A stretch of 64,000 nt of DNA from Crystallibacter degradans. GTDB lineage: Bacteria; Actinomycetota; Actinomycetes; Actinomycetales; Micrococcaceae. This document shows, piece by piece, positions 25,540 to 33,356 of the stretch. The position numbers and the translations under genes were made by a program. How positions within the stretch are numbered: position 1 is the first letter of the stretch; each line of letters starts with the position of its first letter. The DNA lies in NCBI RefSeq assembly GCF_012952295.1, contig NZ_JABBCH010000006.1, forward strand, positions 186,001 through 250,000, read 5' to 3'. Under the pieces are notes generated by a model. It was not told where the DNA came from and made no database searches. It saw only the letters and a program-made list of their open reading frames with translations.

Positions 25540-27918
25540 ATGGCTGACTACGCCATCGTCGTCGGCATCTCGCACTATCCCAAGTTCGCTACCGCAGACG
25601 CCACGGCCGACCTGCAGGGACCGGACACGGATGCGAAGGACATCCATGACTGGCTCATCGATGCCGACGGCGGAGGGCTGAGCTCCGAGAACGTGCGGTT
25701 GATCCGTTCGGCGGACTTCCATCCGCCCAAGCCTGACGAACCGGAGCCGGAAGAAGCCACCATCAGGCGTGCCTTGACCTGGCTCGAAGAGGAGACCGCG
25801 GACCGGCCGGGGGACCGGTTGTACCTGTACTTCTCCGGGCACGGTTTCGCCCCCGTGCTTGAAGAAGGAGCGCTGTTTACCGCCGAGGCTACCAACACCA
25901 TCCCGTCCTACGTTTATGCCTATGACTGGATGCGCAATTTCCGCAAGGCCCGGCGTTTCAGGGACGTCGTCCTGTGGATGGACTGCTGCATGACCCACCA
26001 CCAGACCATCCCGGTCAGCAGTGTTCCCATCCGCGCCGGTGTGGGAACCGGGGTACCGGGTCCTGCCTTCGTGGCCGTTGCCGCCCAGACAAAGAGCGCC
26101 CTGGAACACCAGATGGCGGATGGACAAGTTCACGGCGTCTTCAGCTGGACGCTGCTGCACGGGCTCCGGGGTGGCGCCACGGACGAACACGGCCGGGTAA
26201 CTTCCGAAAGCCTCAAGGCCTTCCTGCATGACACCATGCCGCAGTTCCTTCCGGAGGACGTCCGCAATGCCTCCGCGGTGGACCTGCACCCCTTCATCCG
26301 GGCGGATGCCGGCATCACCTTCCGCCGGTTCCGCAACCGGCCCGCCTATCTGGTCACGCTGGCCTTCCCCCGGGACCTCACCGGACTGGAACTAAAGGTC
26401 TGGACCGGAAGGCCGCACGCCGCCGTCGTTATGGAAAAGATCACCGGAAGCAGTTGGACCGGTGATTTTGTCCGCGGCCTGTATGTCGCGGAAGTTCCGG
26501 ACGCAGGCTTCCGTCACGGTTTTCAGGTCACCGGATCCGGGCCGATGGAAGTGGAAATGCGCGATACCGGGCCGCGGGTTCTGTCGCCTCATCCCACCCG
26601 GCTTTTCACCCTCGATGTGCAGACAGCCAATCCCGCCGCCTCGGTCTCCATCATGGACCACACGCTCAAGCGGATCTTCTCAGACACCGGGGCGCTGCAC
26701 GAGTTCGACGCCCCTGGCGTTTACAAGATCAGGACTGAACTCGGGCGCGACATATCAACGGTGCTCGAACGGATCATTTTGCTGGACCAGGACATGCAAC
26801 CCGCGATGTCCGCTTCGCCTGAGGTGCCCTCCCCTGCGCCCATCCCCGGAACCGCGCTGATCCACGAATCGCACGTAGCGCGCTTTCGCGAAGGGGCCCA
26901 GGCCGACAGCCGCGCGGGCGCCGCCTTGGACGCCCCTACCATTTCCGTGCTGGTCCGTTACTGGCTGGATCCGGAGGACCGCCCGCAGCTTCCCCTTGCC
27001 CACCCGATGGAGGGGCTGGAACTGATCTCGCCAGACGGAACGGTCATCGCTTCCCTGCTGGAGGACAGCAGTCTGGATGGCTCCTCCCCTACGGACCCGG
27101 TTGCTGTGTGGGCACGACGGGTGCCGCCCGGCGCCTACTACCTCCGCCAGACCTTTCGCAGCGGCCGTGCGGGAGAGGCCAGCGTTATAGCTTGCGGAGA
27201 CTGGCTCACCCAGATTGCCTTGCAGCGCTCCCCGGCGGAGCTGGTGCCCGGGCTCGCTGCCAACGACGTTGTACCGCTGGTGGACGCGGCCGTCTTTATG
27301 CGCCCCTACGGCGTGGCAGGCTCAGTAGAGCAGGACCGCGTCGTGGAGTCCGCCCGTCTGGGACTGGCGCAGGGACGGGATCTGCTCGGCAAGAGCCACG
27401 GAATGAATCTGCAGCGGCTCTTGCTAGAAGAGTACAACGATCCAATTGCCGGCATCCTCGGTTGCTATCTGCTGCTCATCGCCATGGAACACAGCCAGCG
27501 CGGGGTGGAAGCCCGGCAAGCCGCCTTCGACGCTGCCGTGGTCCGGCTAGGGAAAATGGTGGGATACGTGCACCCGGACGTAGCCGCTCTGTCGCTGCGC
27601 TGCAGGGACCCCGCCCTACGCACCGCCGGGCCCTTCACCGTACCGCCGATTTTCAGGGCCGGCTGGCAGCTCATGACGCAAGCCAGCTATGCAAACCCCG
27701 AACTGCTACCGGCATCGCTCTGGGAACGGGTGCATGCCGTGACGAATTTCGGTCCGTTCCTGGCCTGGGCCTCCGACCCCGGGTCAAAACGCGTGCACGC
27801 CCGCCAACTGGAGCACTGGATCCAGCGCAGCGGCGCGACGGACAGCCAGGACGCTGCACGCAGGCTTCTCATTCCCGCCCGGGCAATCGGCGTAACAGGG
27901 CAGGGATCGGATGTTTGA
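25540..27918 (+). CDS. Caspase-family (C14) protease, cassette 1
   Basis: A 792-residue protein. The N-terminal caspase fold (residues 1-235) begins DYAIVVGISHYPKF; catalytic His101 is in YFSGHGF and Cys150 in LWMDCCM. The DCC-x pattern replaces the common DCCHSG. Middle and C-terminal parts (about 260-790) are unassigned: beta-rich segments around 265-400, then a helical region with LGLAQGRDLLGKSHG and NDPIAGILGCYLLLIAME. No membrane segment. Start after AAAAAGGGGG. Likely made together with the metzincin; the two may act in one proteolytic cascade. Confidence 0.85.
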   Translation: MADYAIVVGISHYPKFATADATADLQGPDTDAKDIHDWLIDADGGGLSSENVRLIRSADFHPPKPDEPEPEEATIRRALTWLEEETADRPGDRLYLYFSGHGFAPVLEEGALFTAEATNTIPSYVYAYDWMRNFRKARRFRDVVLWMDCCMTHHQTIPVSSVPIRAGVGTGVPGPAFVAVAAQTKSALEHQMADGQVHGVFSWTLLHGLRGGATDEHGRVTSESLKAFLHDTMPQFLPEDVRNASAVDLHPFIRADAGITFRRFRNRPAYLVTLAFPRDLTGLELKVWTGRPHAAVVMEKITGSSWTGDFVRGLYVAEVPDAGFRHGFQVTGSGPMEVEMRDTGPRVLSPHPTRLFTLDVQTANPAASVSIMDHTLKRIFSDTGALHEFDAPGVYKIRTELGRDISTVLERIILLDQDMQPAMSASPEVPSPAPIPGTALIHESHVARFREGAQADSRAGAALDAPTISVLVRYWLDPEDRPQLPLAHPMEGLELISPDGTVIASLLEDSSLDGSSPTDPVAVWARRVPPGAYYLRQTFRSGRAGEASVIACGDWLTQIALQRSPAELVPGLAANDVVPLVDAAVFMRPYGVAGSVEQDRVVESARLGLAQGRDLLGKSHGMNLQRLLLEEYNDPIAGILGCYLLLIAMEHSQRGVEARQAAFDAAVVRLGKMVGYVHPDVAALSLRCRDPALRTAGPFTVPPIFRAGWQLMTQASYANPELLPASLWERVHAVTNFGPFLAWASDPGSKRVHARQLEHWIQRSGATDSQDAARRLLIPARAIGVTGQGSDV

Positions 27919-28489
27919 ATATGCTGTGGCGGAGGGGGTGTTCGTATCGTTCCAGCGCTACCGCTGCCCCGCTGCTGACGGACTCACGGCGCTGCCCACA
28001 AGTGCCGGAGCGCTGCCCCTCTGCATCGTAGGTGCCACAGATGGCGCGGTCCGTCTCCTCGTCGCCCTGCCCGCCGGTGAGGCCTGCTGGATCGGTATCA
28101 CCGGCGCACGCCATGCCGCTCCCGCGTTGATCGGCTTGCTGGCACGAACCGGCGGGAATACCTGGTTGGATTTGCTTTCCGGCGTCGAGCTCCGGAACTT
28201 CACCGCCCACACGTCAACGTGTGTCCCGCCGTCGCGGCAGGTGATCGGCATTCCACAGAACGACGGCGGGTGGTTGCCTTTCTGCCTTGAGCCGGGTTTG
28301 GACGGACTACCGGCGTCGGGAGACCTGGTGCTAGTGGTGGGACCCGATCCTGCCGGCACTGCTGGCCAGCCCAGTGCTGTTACTGTGGAAATCCGTTTCG
28401 CCGGTATCCAGGATTTTGAGCGGGACTGCGGCGAACGCGTGCCCGAGTTGAACACGGATTCGGTCTACAAGGGCCGGCGCCTGCCCTGA
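27911..28489 (+). CDS. Unknown third protein of cassette 1
   Basis: A 192-residue protein with no family I recognise. It is beta-rich, with conserved islands shared with its paralogue at 54236: FVSFQRY, SAGALPLC, GEACWIG, GWLPFC and the near C-terminal CGERVP, ending in GRRLP. Its ATG lies 8 bp inside the caspase stop, so the two are translationally coupled. It may be an adaptor or inhibitor of the caspase; that is inference from coupling only. Confidence 0.75.
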   Translation: MFEYAVAEGVFVSFQRYRCPAADGLTALPTSAGALPLCIVGATDGAVRLLVALPAGEACWIGITGARHAAPALIGLLARTGGNTWLDLLSGVELRNFTAHTSTCVPPSRQVIGIPQNDGGWLPFCLEPGLDGLPASGDLVLVVGPDPAGTAGQPSAVTVEIRFAGIQDFERDCGERVPELNTDSVYKGRRLP

Positions 28490-28564
28490 CCACTCAAGGT
28501 CCGCAGGACCTGATGGCGAAAGTTGGGCGCTGCATTTAGGCCGGCCGGAACTTAGACTTGAGCG

Positions 28565-29296
28565 ATGACAGAGAATTACGCGGAGACTCCCGTCGCGGAA
28601 CAACTCCAAGACCTGATCCTCAGCAACGAGGATGTTGACGACTTCCTCGAGGATCTGGCCGTCTTTTCCTCCAACATCCTTGGCGGGGGCGTCGAGGTGC
28701 ACTGCGGAGTGACTCTCAAGCGGGAGAAGCGGGCGCTCACGGTGGCCAGCAGCAGCGCCCAGGCCACGCTGCTGGACGAGGTCCAGTACGGTTTTGGCGA
28801 GGGACCGTGCCTGCATGCCATTGCCACCGAGCAAACAACGGTCATTGCTGATGTGCGCACGGATAACCGGTGGCCGGATTACTTCGCGGCCGTTGCCGAG
28901 TATGGCTTTTACTCCATGATGGGAGTGCCGCTGATCCTGGGCGAAAGCGGCGGTGCTGCCTTGAACTTCTATGCGCGGGAGCCGGACACCTTCGGGCCGG
29001 ACGCCGTCCGGACTGCGGAAGGCTATGCAGCCCAGGCCTCGCGAACCCTGCAGTTGGCCTTGCGTCTTGCCTACAGCACGGAAACAGCAGACCACCTCAA
29101 GCGGGCCATGGACTCGCGGACCACTATCGATCTCGCCGTCGGCATCATCATGGGCCAGAACCGCTGCAGCCAGGACGAGGCGTTCAGCATCCTGAAGAAC
29201 GCCTCCAGCAGCCGGAACATCAAGCTCCGCGAGATCGCAGCCGGAATTGTGGCCGCTATCGGCCAGGGACCGGCCCAAACGGTCTTCGATGACTAG
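28565..29296 (+). CDS. GAF and ANTAR domain protein
   Basis: A 243-residue regulator. GAF domain at about 30-165 (GFGEGPCLHAI, VADVRTDNRWPDY-like), then an ANTAR RNA-binding domain at about 175-235 (IDLAVGIIMGQNRCSQDEAFSILKN). ANTAR proteins act by antitermination on tandem hairpins in mRNA leaders. It follows the cassette by 75 bp but is also common alone in actinobacteria, so a link is uncertain. Confidence 0.9.
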   Translation: MTENYAETPVAEQLQDLILSNEDVDDFLEDLAVFSSNILGGGVEVHCGVTLKREKRALTVASSSAQATLLDEVQYGFGEGPCLHAIATEQTTVIADVRTDNRWPDYFAAVAEYGFYSMMGVPLILGESGGAALNFYAREPDTFGPDAVRTAEGYAAQASRTLQLALRLAYSTETADHLKRAMDSRTTIDLAVGIIMGQNRCSQDEAFSILKNASSSRNIKLREIAAGIVAAIGQGPAQTVFDD

Positions 29297-29305
29297 GCGC
29301 GCGTC

Positions 29306-29629
29306 CTAATAACCGGTGCCCAAGGACGTGCACAGAGGCGTCTCGGCCAGCGCAGCTTCGTTCTGGCAGCGCTCCGTCACATACCTGCTGGGAAGCGTAT
29401 TGCCCAGAACGCCCTGATGCGCCTCGGAAGCCGCCTCGAACTCGCTCAAATTGGAGCACGCGGTGAAGGCCGGCTCCAGGAACTTATCGGTGTCCTGCAG
29501 CTCCCGTTCCTTGTCGGCCGCGGCGAAAGCTTCCATGCAACCGGCGGATTCGTTGCCACTGCTGTCGCCGCAGCCGGTCAGAGCCAGCGCGGCCACGGCC
29601 AGAACCGCCAATCCCCGTGGAATATCCAT
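29306..29629 (-). CDS. Small lipoprotein
   Basis: A 107-residue predicted lipoprotein: hydrophobic signal and lipobox LTGC near residue 19-22, then a soluble domain with four further Cys likely forming disulphides (SAGCMEAF, FTACSN, ERCQNE, PLCTSL). Start at MDIPRG. Converges with the GAF-ANTAR gene. Function unknown. Confidence 0.75.
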   Translation of the reverse strand: MDIPRGLAVLAVAALALTGCGDSSGNESAGCMEAFAAADKERELQDTDKFLEPAFTACSNLSEFEAASEAHQGVLGNTLPSRYVTERCQNEAALAETPLCTSLGTGY

Positions 29630-29687
29630 AGGCCGAGCATACGCCCGCCGCCATCGTGCCGGACCGGAACGGGCAAGAAAGTTCATC

Positions 29688-30473
29688 CTAGGATCCGGCT
29701 GGCTTCGGCAGGCTCCGCTCCAGATCAGGCAGCTTGCTTTCGGTCACCGGCTGGATGCTGGTCACTGTGGCGAAGCCGGCTGCCAGCAACGCGAAGTCGC
29801 TCTCCGGCGGCGCCTCCTCTTTGCTGTCTGCAATGGCCAGGCGAAGATGCTGCTGCCCGCGTTCGGCCATGGTGGTCTGCACGATACCGAATTCGGCCAG
29901 CGTGGCCGTGCGGTATTCAGGCAGCTCAGGCGAGTCCGTGTTCGGCACGTTGAGGTTCAGCACGGTGCCGGCCTCCTGCTCCAGCAGGAACGGCACCAGC
30001 CCGGTGGCCAGCCGCGCGGCGTTGTCCCAGTATAGGTGGGCCGGATGCATGCCGGTGTCGAGGGAGACGGCCATCCCGTGGCCGCCGTTGATGCCCGCGG
30101 TCAGCGCGGCGCCTACCGTGCCGGAGTGCAGGATCACGCGGCCGACGTTCGCGCCGCGGTTCACCCCGGAAAGTACGACGTCGGGCGGGTCGCCGAAGGC
30201 GCCATGGGTAGCAATCATGGCAATGAAGCCCGGCGCACCGTGGACCGCATACGCCGGAACGCCGTCGAGGCCTTCCAGCTTCCGCTCCTCGATGCGGATG
30301 CGGCCCTCGTCCTCCCGGGCGGTGATGGAGGCGCTGCTGCCGCTGGCTTCCACCACCGGTGCGGCAACCGTGACGTTGAGCCCGGCCTCCACGGCACCGG
30401 CCGCCAAGGCATGCAGACCCAGGGAGTCGATGCCGTCGTCGTTCGTGATCAGGACCATCTTGGGCTTGTTCAT
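29688..30473 (-). CDS. surE: 5'/3'-nucleotidase SurE
   Basis: A 261-residue SurE phosphatase, removing phosphate from nucleoside monophosphates. Metal-binding N11-D12-D13 in VLITNDDGIDS, SGVNRGANVGR and the SGTVGAAL segment are intact. It overlaps the upstream PfkB kinase gene by 4 bp, suggesting one operon concerned with nucleoside or sugar phosphates. Confidence 0.92.
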   Translation of the reverse strand: MNKPKMVLITNDDGIDSLGLHALAAGAVEAGLNVTVAAPVVEASGSSASITAREDEGRIRIEERKLEGLDGVPAYAVHGAPGFIAMIATHGAFGDPPDVVLSGVNRGANVGRVILHSGTVGAALTAGINGGHGMAVSLDTGMHPAHLYWDNAARLATGLVPFLLEQEAGTVLNLNVPNTDSPELPEYRTATLAEFGIVQTTMAERGQQHLRLAIADSKEEAPPESDFALLAAGFATVTSIQPVTESKLPDLERSLPKPAGS

Positions 30474-31456
30474 TGTTTCCGTATCTTCTGCGCCAGCTCG
30501 TCCGGACTAATTTGCTGCGACTGATCTGCTTCAGCCTCGCCCTCGAAGGGAGCCACCTTCACCAGGCTGCTCAGCTTGTGGATCGCGGCGGCCTCGCCGG
30601 TGCCCAGGCCGTGCCGGGTCACGTTCAGCGCGCCGGCAGCCGTTCCCAGCACCACCGCTTCATGCATCGAGCCGCCGTCGGACAGGGTCGCGGCGACACC
30701 GGCAGTCAGCGAATCGCCGGCTCCGCTGGTGTCCACGCTCTGCATCTCCGGCATGTGTATCTCGCTGACCTCGCCCTCCTCCAGCAGCAGGGACGGCAGA
30801 TGGGCACGGGTGACAATCACCGTTTCCGCGCCCTCTTCGTTCAGCTTACGCATCGCCTCGACAATGTCGGCCGGGCTGGAGCTGGCCGCGCGGCCGGACT
30901 CCACGAGCTCGTCGTCGGCGATCTTGAGCACGGCCAGGCCACCGGCCAAAGAAGCGGACAGCCGCTCCCCCGTCAGATCGGTAATGACCCGGCACCCGGC
31001 GGTCCGGAGATCCGCGGCCAGCCGCCGGTACACATCGGCCGGCACCGCGTCCTCCCGGGCGGCGCCGCTGAGGATCACCGTTCCGGCGTCCATCCCCGCT
31101 TTGATGGTCAGGCCGTACAGCTCGTCGAGCTCGTGGCGGGAGAGCTTGTCACCCGGGGATTCGGCGACCACCTTCCGGCCGCCGTCCCGCCGGTCGTGGA
31201 TGTAGGCGCCGCCGTTGCCCTGGCCCTCCACCGAGAGCACATGGACACCTTCATCGGCGATCAGATGGCGCACTATGCGGCCGGTCTCGCCGGAAAACAC
31301 ACCGCACATCGTGACCGAAGCGCCCAGGGCCGTAAGCATCCGCGCCTGCCACACGCCCTGGCCTCCGGCGTGGAGGTGGATGTCGGCGGTGCCTTCCACA
31401 TCCTCCACGGTCACGGTCAGCACCGGCGACGGCGCAAATATCACTACGGAGCCCAT
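30470..31456 (-). CDS. PfkB-family carbohydrate kinase
   Basis: A 328-residue ribokinase-fold kinase. HAGGQGVWQARMLTALGA is the substrate-site motif and DTSGAGDSLTAG holds the anion hole and catalytic Asp. Resembles 1-phosphofructokinase/tagatose kinases but the substrate is unclear. It precedes and overlaps surE. Confidence 0.85.
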   Translation of the reverse strand: MGSVVIFAPSPVLTVTVEDVEGTADIHLHAGGQGVWQARMLTALGASVTMCGVFSGETGRIVRHLIADEGVHVLSVEGQGNGGAYIHDRRDGGRKVVAESPGDKLSRHELDELYGLTIKAGMDAGTVILSGAAREDAVPADVYRRLAADLRTAGCRVITDLTGERLSASLAGGLAVLKIADDELVESGRAASSSPADIVEAMRKLNEEGAETVIVTRAHLPSLLLEEGEVSEIHMPEMQSVDTSGAGDSLTAGVAATLSDGGSMHEAVVLGTAAGALNVTRHGLGTGEAAAIHKLSSLVKVAPFEGEAEADQSQQISPDELAQKIRKQ

Positions 31457-31611
31457 CGCAGGCTCCTCTCAGTCCGGCGTTCAGCCATGCCAGCCTCCTT
31501 GCCTCGGGAAGCCGCGCAGATGCGCCCCGCCCGATATTGATTGCGGTCTCGGATGGAATGGATCCTGCTTCCGACACTAACCCCGCTTCAAGGACCGGAC
31601 AATGGGATCCG

Positions 31612-32265
31612 CTATTTCCGCGGCTTGCCGTGCTCGTCCGTCCGGACCGACTGGGTGACGAACTTGTTGCAGAACATCGCAAACGAGCCGTCCTGCCGCT
31701 GCACCAGGGTGGCACCGTCCTGCCAGATGCCGTTTTCCGCCGACCACGGCGAATCGAGCGGGTCACCCTGGTTCTGGTGGATGTTGTGCACGCCCAGGCC
31801 GTCCTGGAACGGTTCGCCGAACACCCAGAGCCGCTGCGACACTTCAAGCAGCGGCTCGAGGTCGGCGAGCGCCTCGGTGCTCACGCCCGACTTCCACGGC
31901 ACGGGGAAATGTACCCGGAACACGGCGGCCAGCAGGCCCGGAATGCACCCCAGATGGTGCCGCCAGCTCAAGTCCTTGTTGCGGATGAAGTCCAGCGCGC
32001 CGGAATCCGGCGTGGACTCGAGTGGATGCCAGCCATCGGCTAGCTTGTTTACGCCCTTGAGCATTGAAGGCCGCAGCTCGATGACCCGCCACTGAACGCC
32101 GTTCGGGACGGCCTTGCTGTCGACATCGATGGCACAGTTGTACACACCATCCGTCGTGCGCAGCCGCAGGTTCCCGTGGAAGTACTGCCCGTAGTCGTTC
32201 GGTGGATCCCGGAAGTAGTCCTCTTTGACCCCCGCGACCACCCCGTACCCATGATTCAATGCCAT
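31612..32265 (-). CDS. DUF2278 family protein
   Basis: A 217-residue protein of the YukJ-like DUF2278 family, recognised by LNHGYGVVAGVKEDY, the RTTDGVYNCAIDVDS strand pair and the distal GVHNIHQNQGDP. Biochemical role is unknown for the family. Single gene; no signal peptide. Confidence 0.8.
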   Translation of the reverse strand: MALNHGYGVVAGVKEDYFRDPPNDYGQYFHGNLRLRTTDGVYNCAIDVDSKAVPNGVQWRVIELRPSMLKGVNKLADGWHPLESTPDSGALDFIRNKDLSWRHHLGCIPGLLAAVFRVHFPVPWKSGVSTEALADLEPLLEVSQRLWVFGEPFQDGLGVHNIHQNQGDPLDSPWSAENGIWQDGATLVQRQDGSFAMFCNKFVTQSVRTDEHGKPRK

Positions 32266-32524
32266 AGGAACCGCCTCACCTGCCCGACGCTGGGCTGTTC
32301 CTCACATCCTAGGCACGGTTCCCGGCCTCCCGCCAGAACCTACCCCACACTGAACCTTGCCCCTGAGCAGGAAAAACAGTCAAAGCACGACGGCGGGTGG
32401 CAGGCTACGTTCTATGCTTTACGCTGACCCTTGCGACTTCTGCCGTCTGCCCCTTAGGTTGAGAGGCGAAGACCAAATGGGGCTGTCCCGATTGGTCAAT
32501 CGAAAGAGCACTGGGAGAAGAATC

Positions 32525-32728
32525 ATGGCAACAGGAACCGTCAAATGGTTTAACGCAGACAAGGGCTTCGGCTTCATTGAGCCGGACGACGGTTCTCCGG
32601 ATGTCTTCGCCCACTTCTCAGCCATTGCCAGCAGCGGATACAAGTCCTTGGAAGAAAACCAGAAGGTCGAATACGACGTCGTCCAGGGCCAGAAAGGCCT
32701 GCAGGCGGAGAACATCCGTCCACTCTGA
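32525..32728 (+). CDS. Cold-shock protein (CspA-like)
   Basis: A 67-residue OB-fold protein with both RNA-binding motifs, KGFGFI and VFAHFSAI. It binds single-stranded nucleic acid and acts as RNA chaperone. The ATG at 32525 is supported by GGGAGAAG upstream; an in-frame ATG at 32357 would add unrelated residues. The 259-bp gap upstream probably holds a long leader, usual for cold-shock genes. Confidence 0.95.
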   Translation: MATGTVKWFNADKGFGFIEPDDGSPDVFAHFSAIASSGYKSLEENQKVEYDVVQGQKGLQAENIRPL

Positions 32729-32873
32729 CTCCCGGTGGAGCATCCGCAGCCGCAGCAGCTCGCGCATTTCTGAACCATACGGGCGCGAGCCTGCTGACGG
32801 CGGGAGCGGGCGCCGGCCGATCCGACTGTGTACTGAACAAAAGTGCGGGCCGGCACAAAAGTGCTGGCCGGCG

Positions 32874-33005
32874 CTAAAGAGTGATGGAGTAAACTCCGGC
32901 GGCCAGGACCATCACGCCCAGGACCGCTACTGTTGCGTTCGCAATGCCGCGCTGCGCTTCGGGTTTCATCCGGCGCCATTTGCGCCGCAAACGTCGTAGA
33001 TTCAT
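32874..33005 (-). CDS. Small single-TM protein
   Basis: A 43-residue frame: a very basic N-terminus (MNLRRLRRKWRRMK) followed by one hydrophobic helix (ATVAVLGVMVLAAGVYS). A GGGGAA stretch lies 7 bp before the ATG. Such small basic membrane proteins are common in Micrococcaceae, but evidence is limited to the frame and composition. Confidence 0.45.
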   Translation of the reverse strand: MNLRRLRRKWRRMKPEAQRGIANATVAVLGVMVLAAGVYSITL

Positions 33006-33356
33006 GCAGTTCCCCAACTGTCTATCGCTTATTTCCAAACGGGGAGCACAACAGTCTGCTGAGCCGGGCACGCGCTGACCCGATTTCGGGGGATCAAGTG
33101 AAGCACGTGCCCGGCGGTAACAGAACTGAGAGCCTCCCAGTACTTACACGCACTCGGGCACGGCAAGAAAATATCATTCCCCAACAAGGAAGTATCGTTC
33201 CCCAACGCCCCAACTGCGCCAGCAGATGAAGGAAACTGCACCAACATTTTCCTTCACTGCTGACAACAAAACTACAGCATCCTCATACCCGCACGAAAGA
33301 TGCAGGATTAAACGTTAGCGTTCCGTGTCGTGGAGCACCGCCGTCGTTCTTCGGTT
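33006..33356. other. Intergenic stretch without recognised gene
   Basis: About 350 bp between the small membrane protein and the subtilase 3' end. It has no plausible coding frame. The AT-richer part 33165-33310 ends with a GCCGTCGTT run at 33339-33347, a partial match to the dispersed hairpin family of this window. I see no clear riboswitch or terminator. Confidence 0.4.

Noticed and set aside
28258-28280. ACGACGGCGGGTGGTTGCC inside the third cassette-1 gene, matching the dispersed hairpin arm
   Set aside because: It encodes NDGGWLP, aligned with GDGWLAL in the paralogue, and no second arm follows; chance match in coding sequence.
33060-33140. GGGGGATCAAGTG...GTGCCCGGCGGTAAC before the subtilase 3' side, recalling a c-di-AMP riboswitch
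   Set aside because: Conserved core elements are missing and no exported wall hydrolase gene lies downstream in the right direction.
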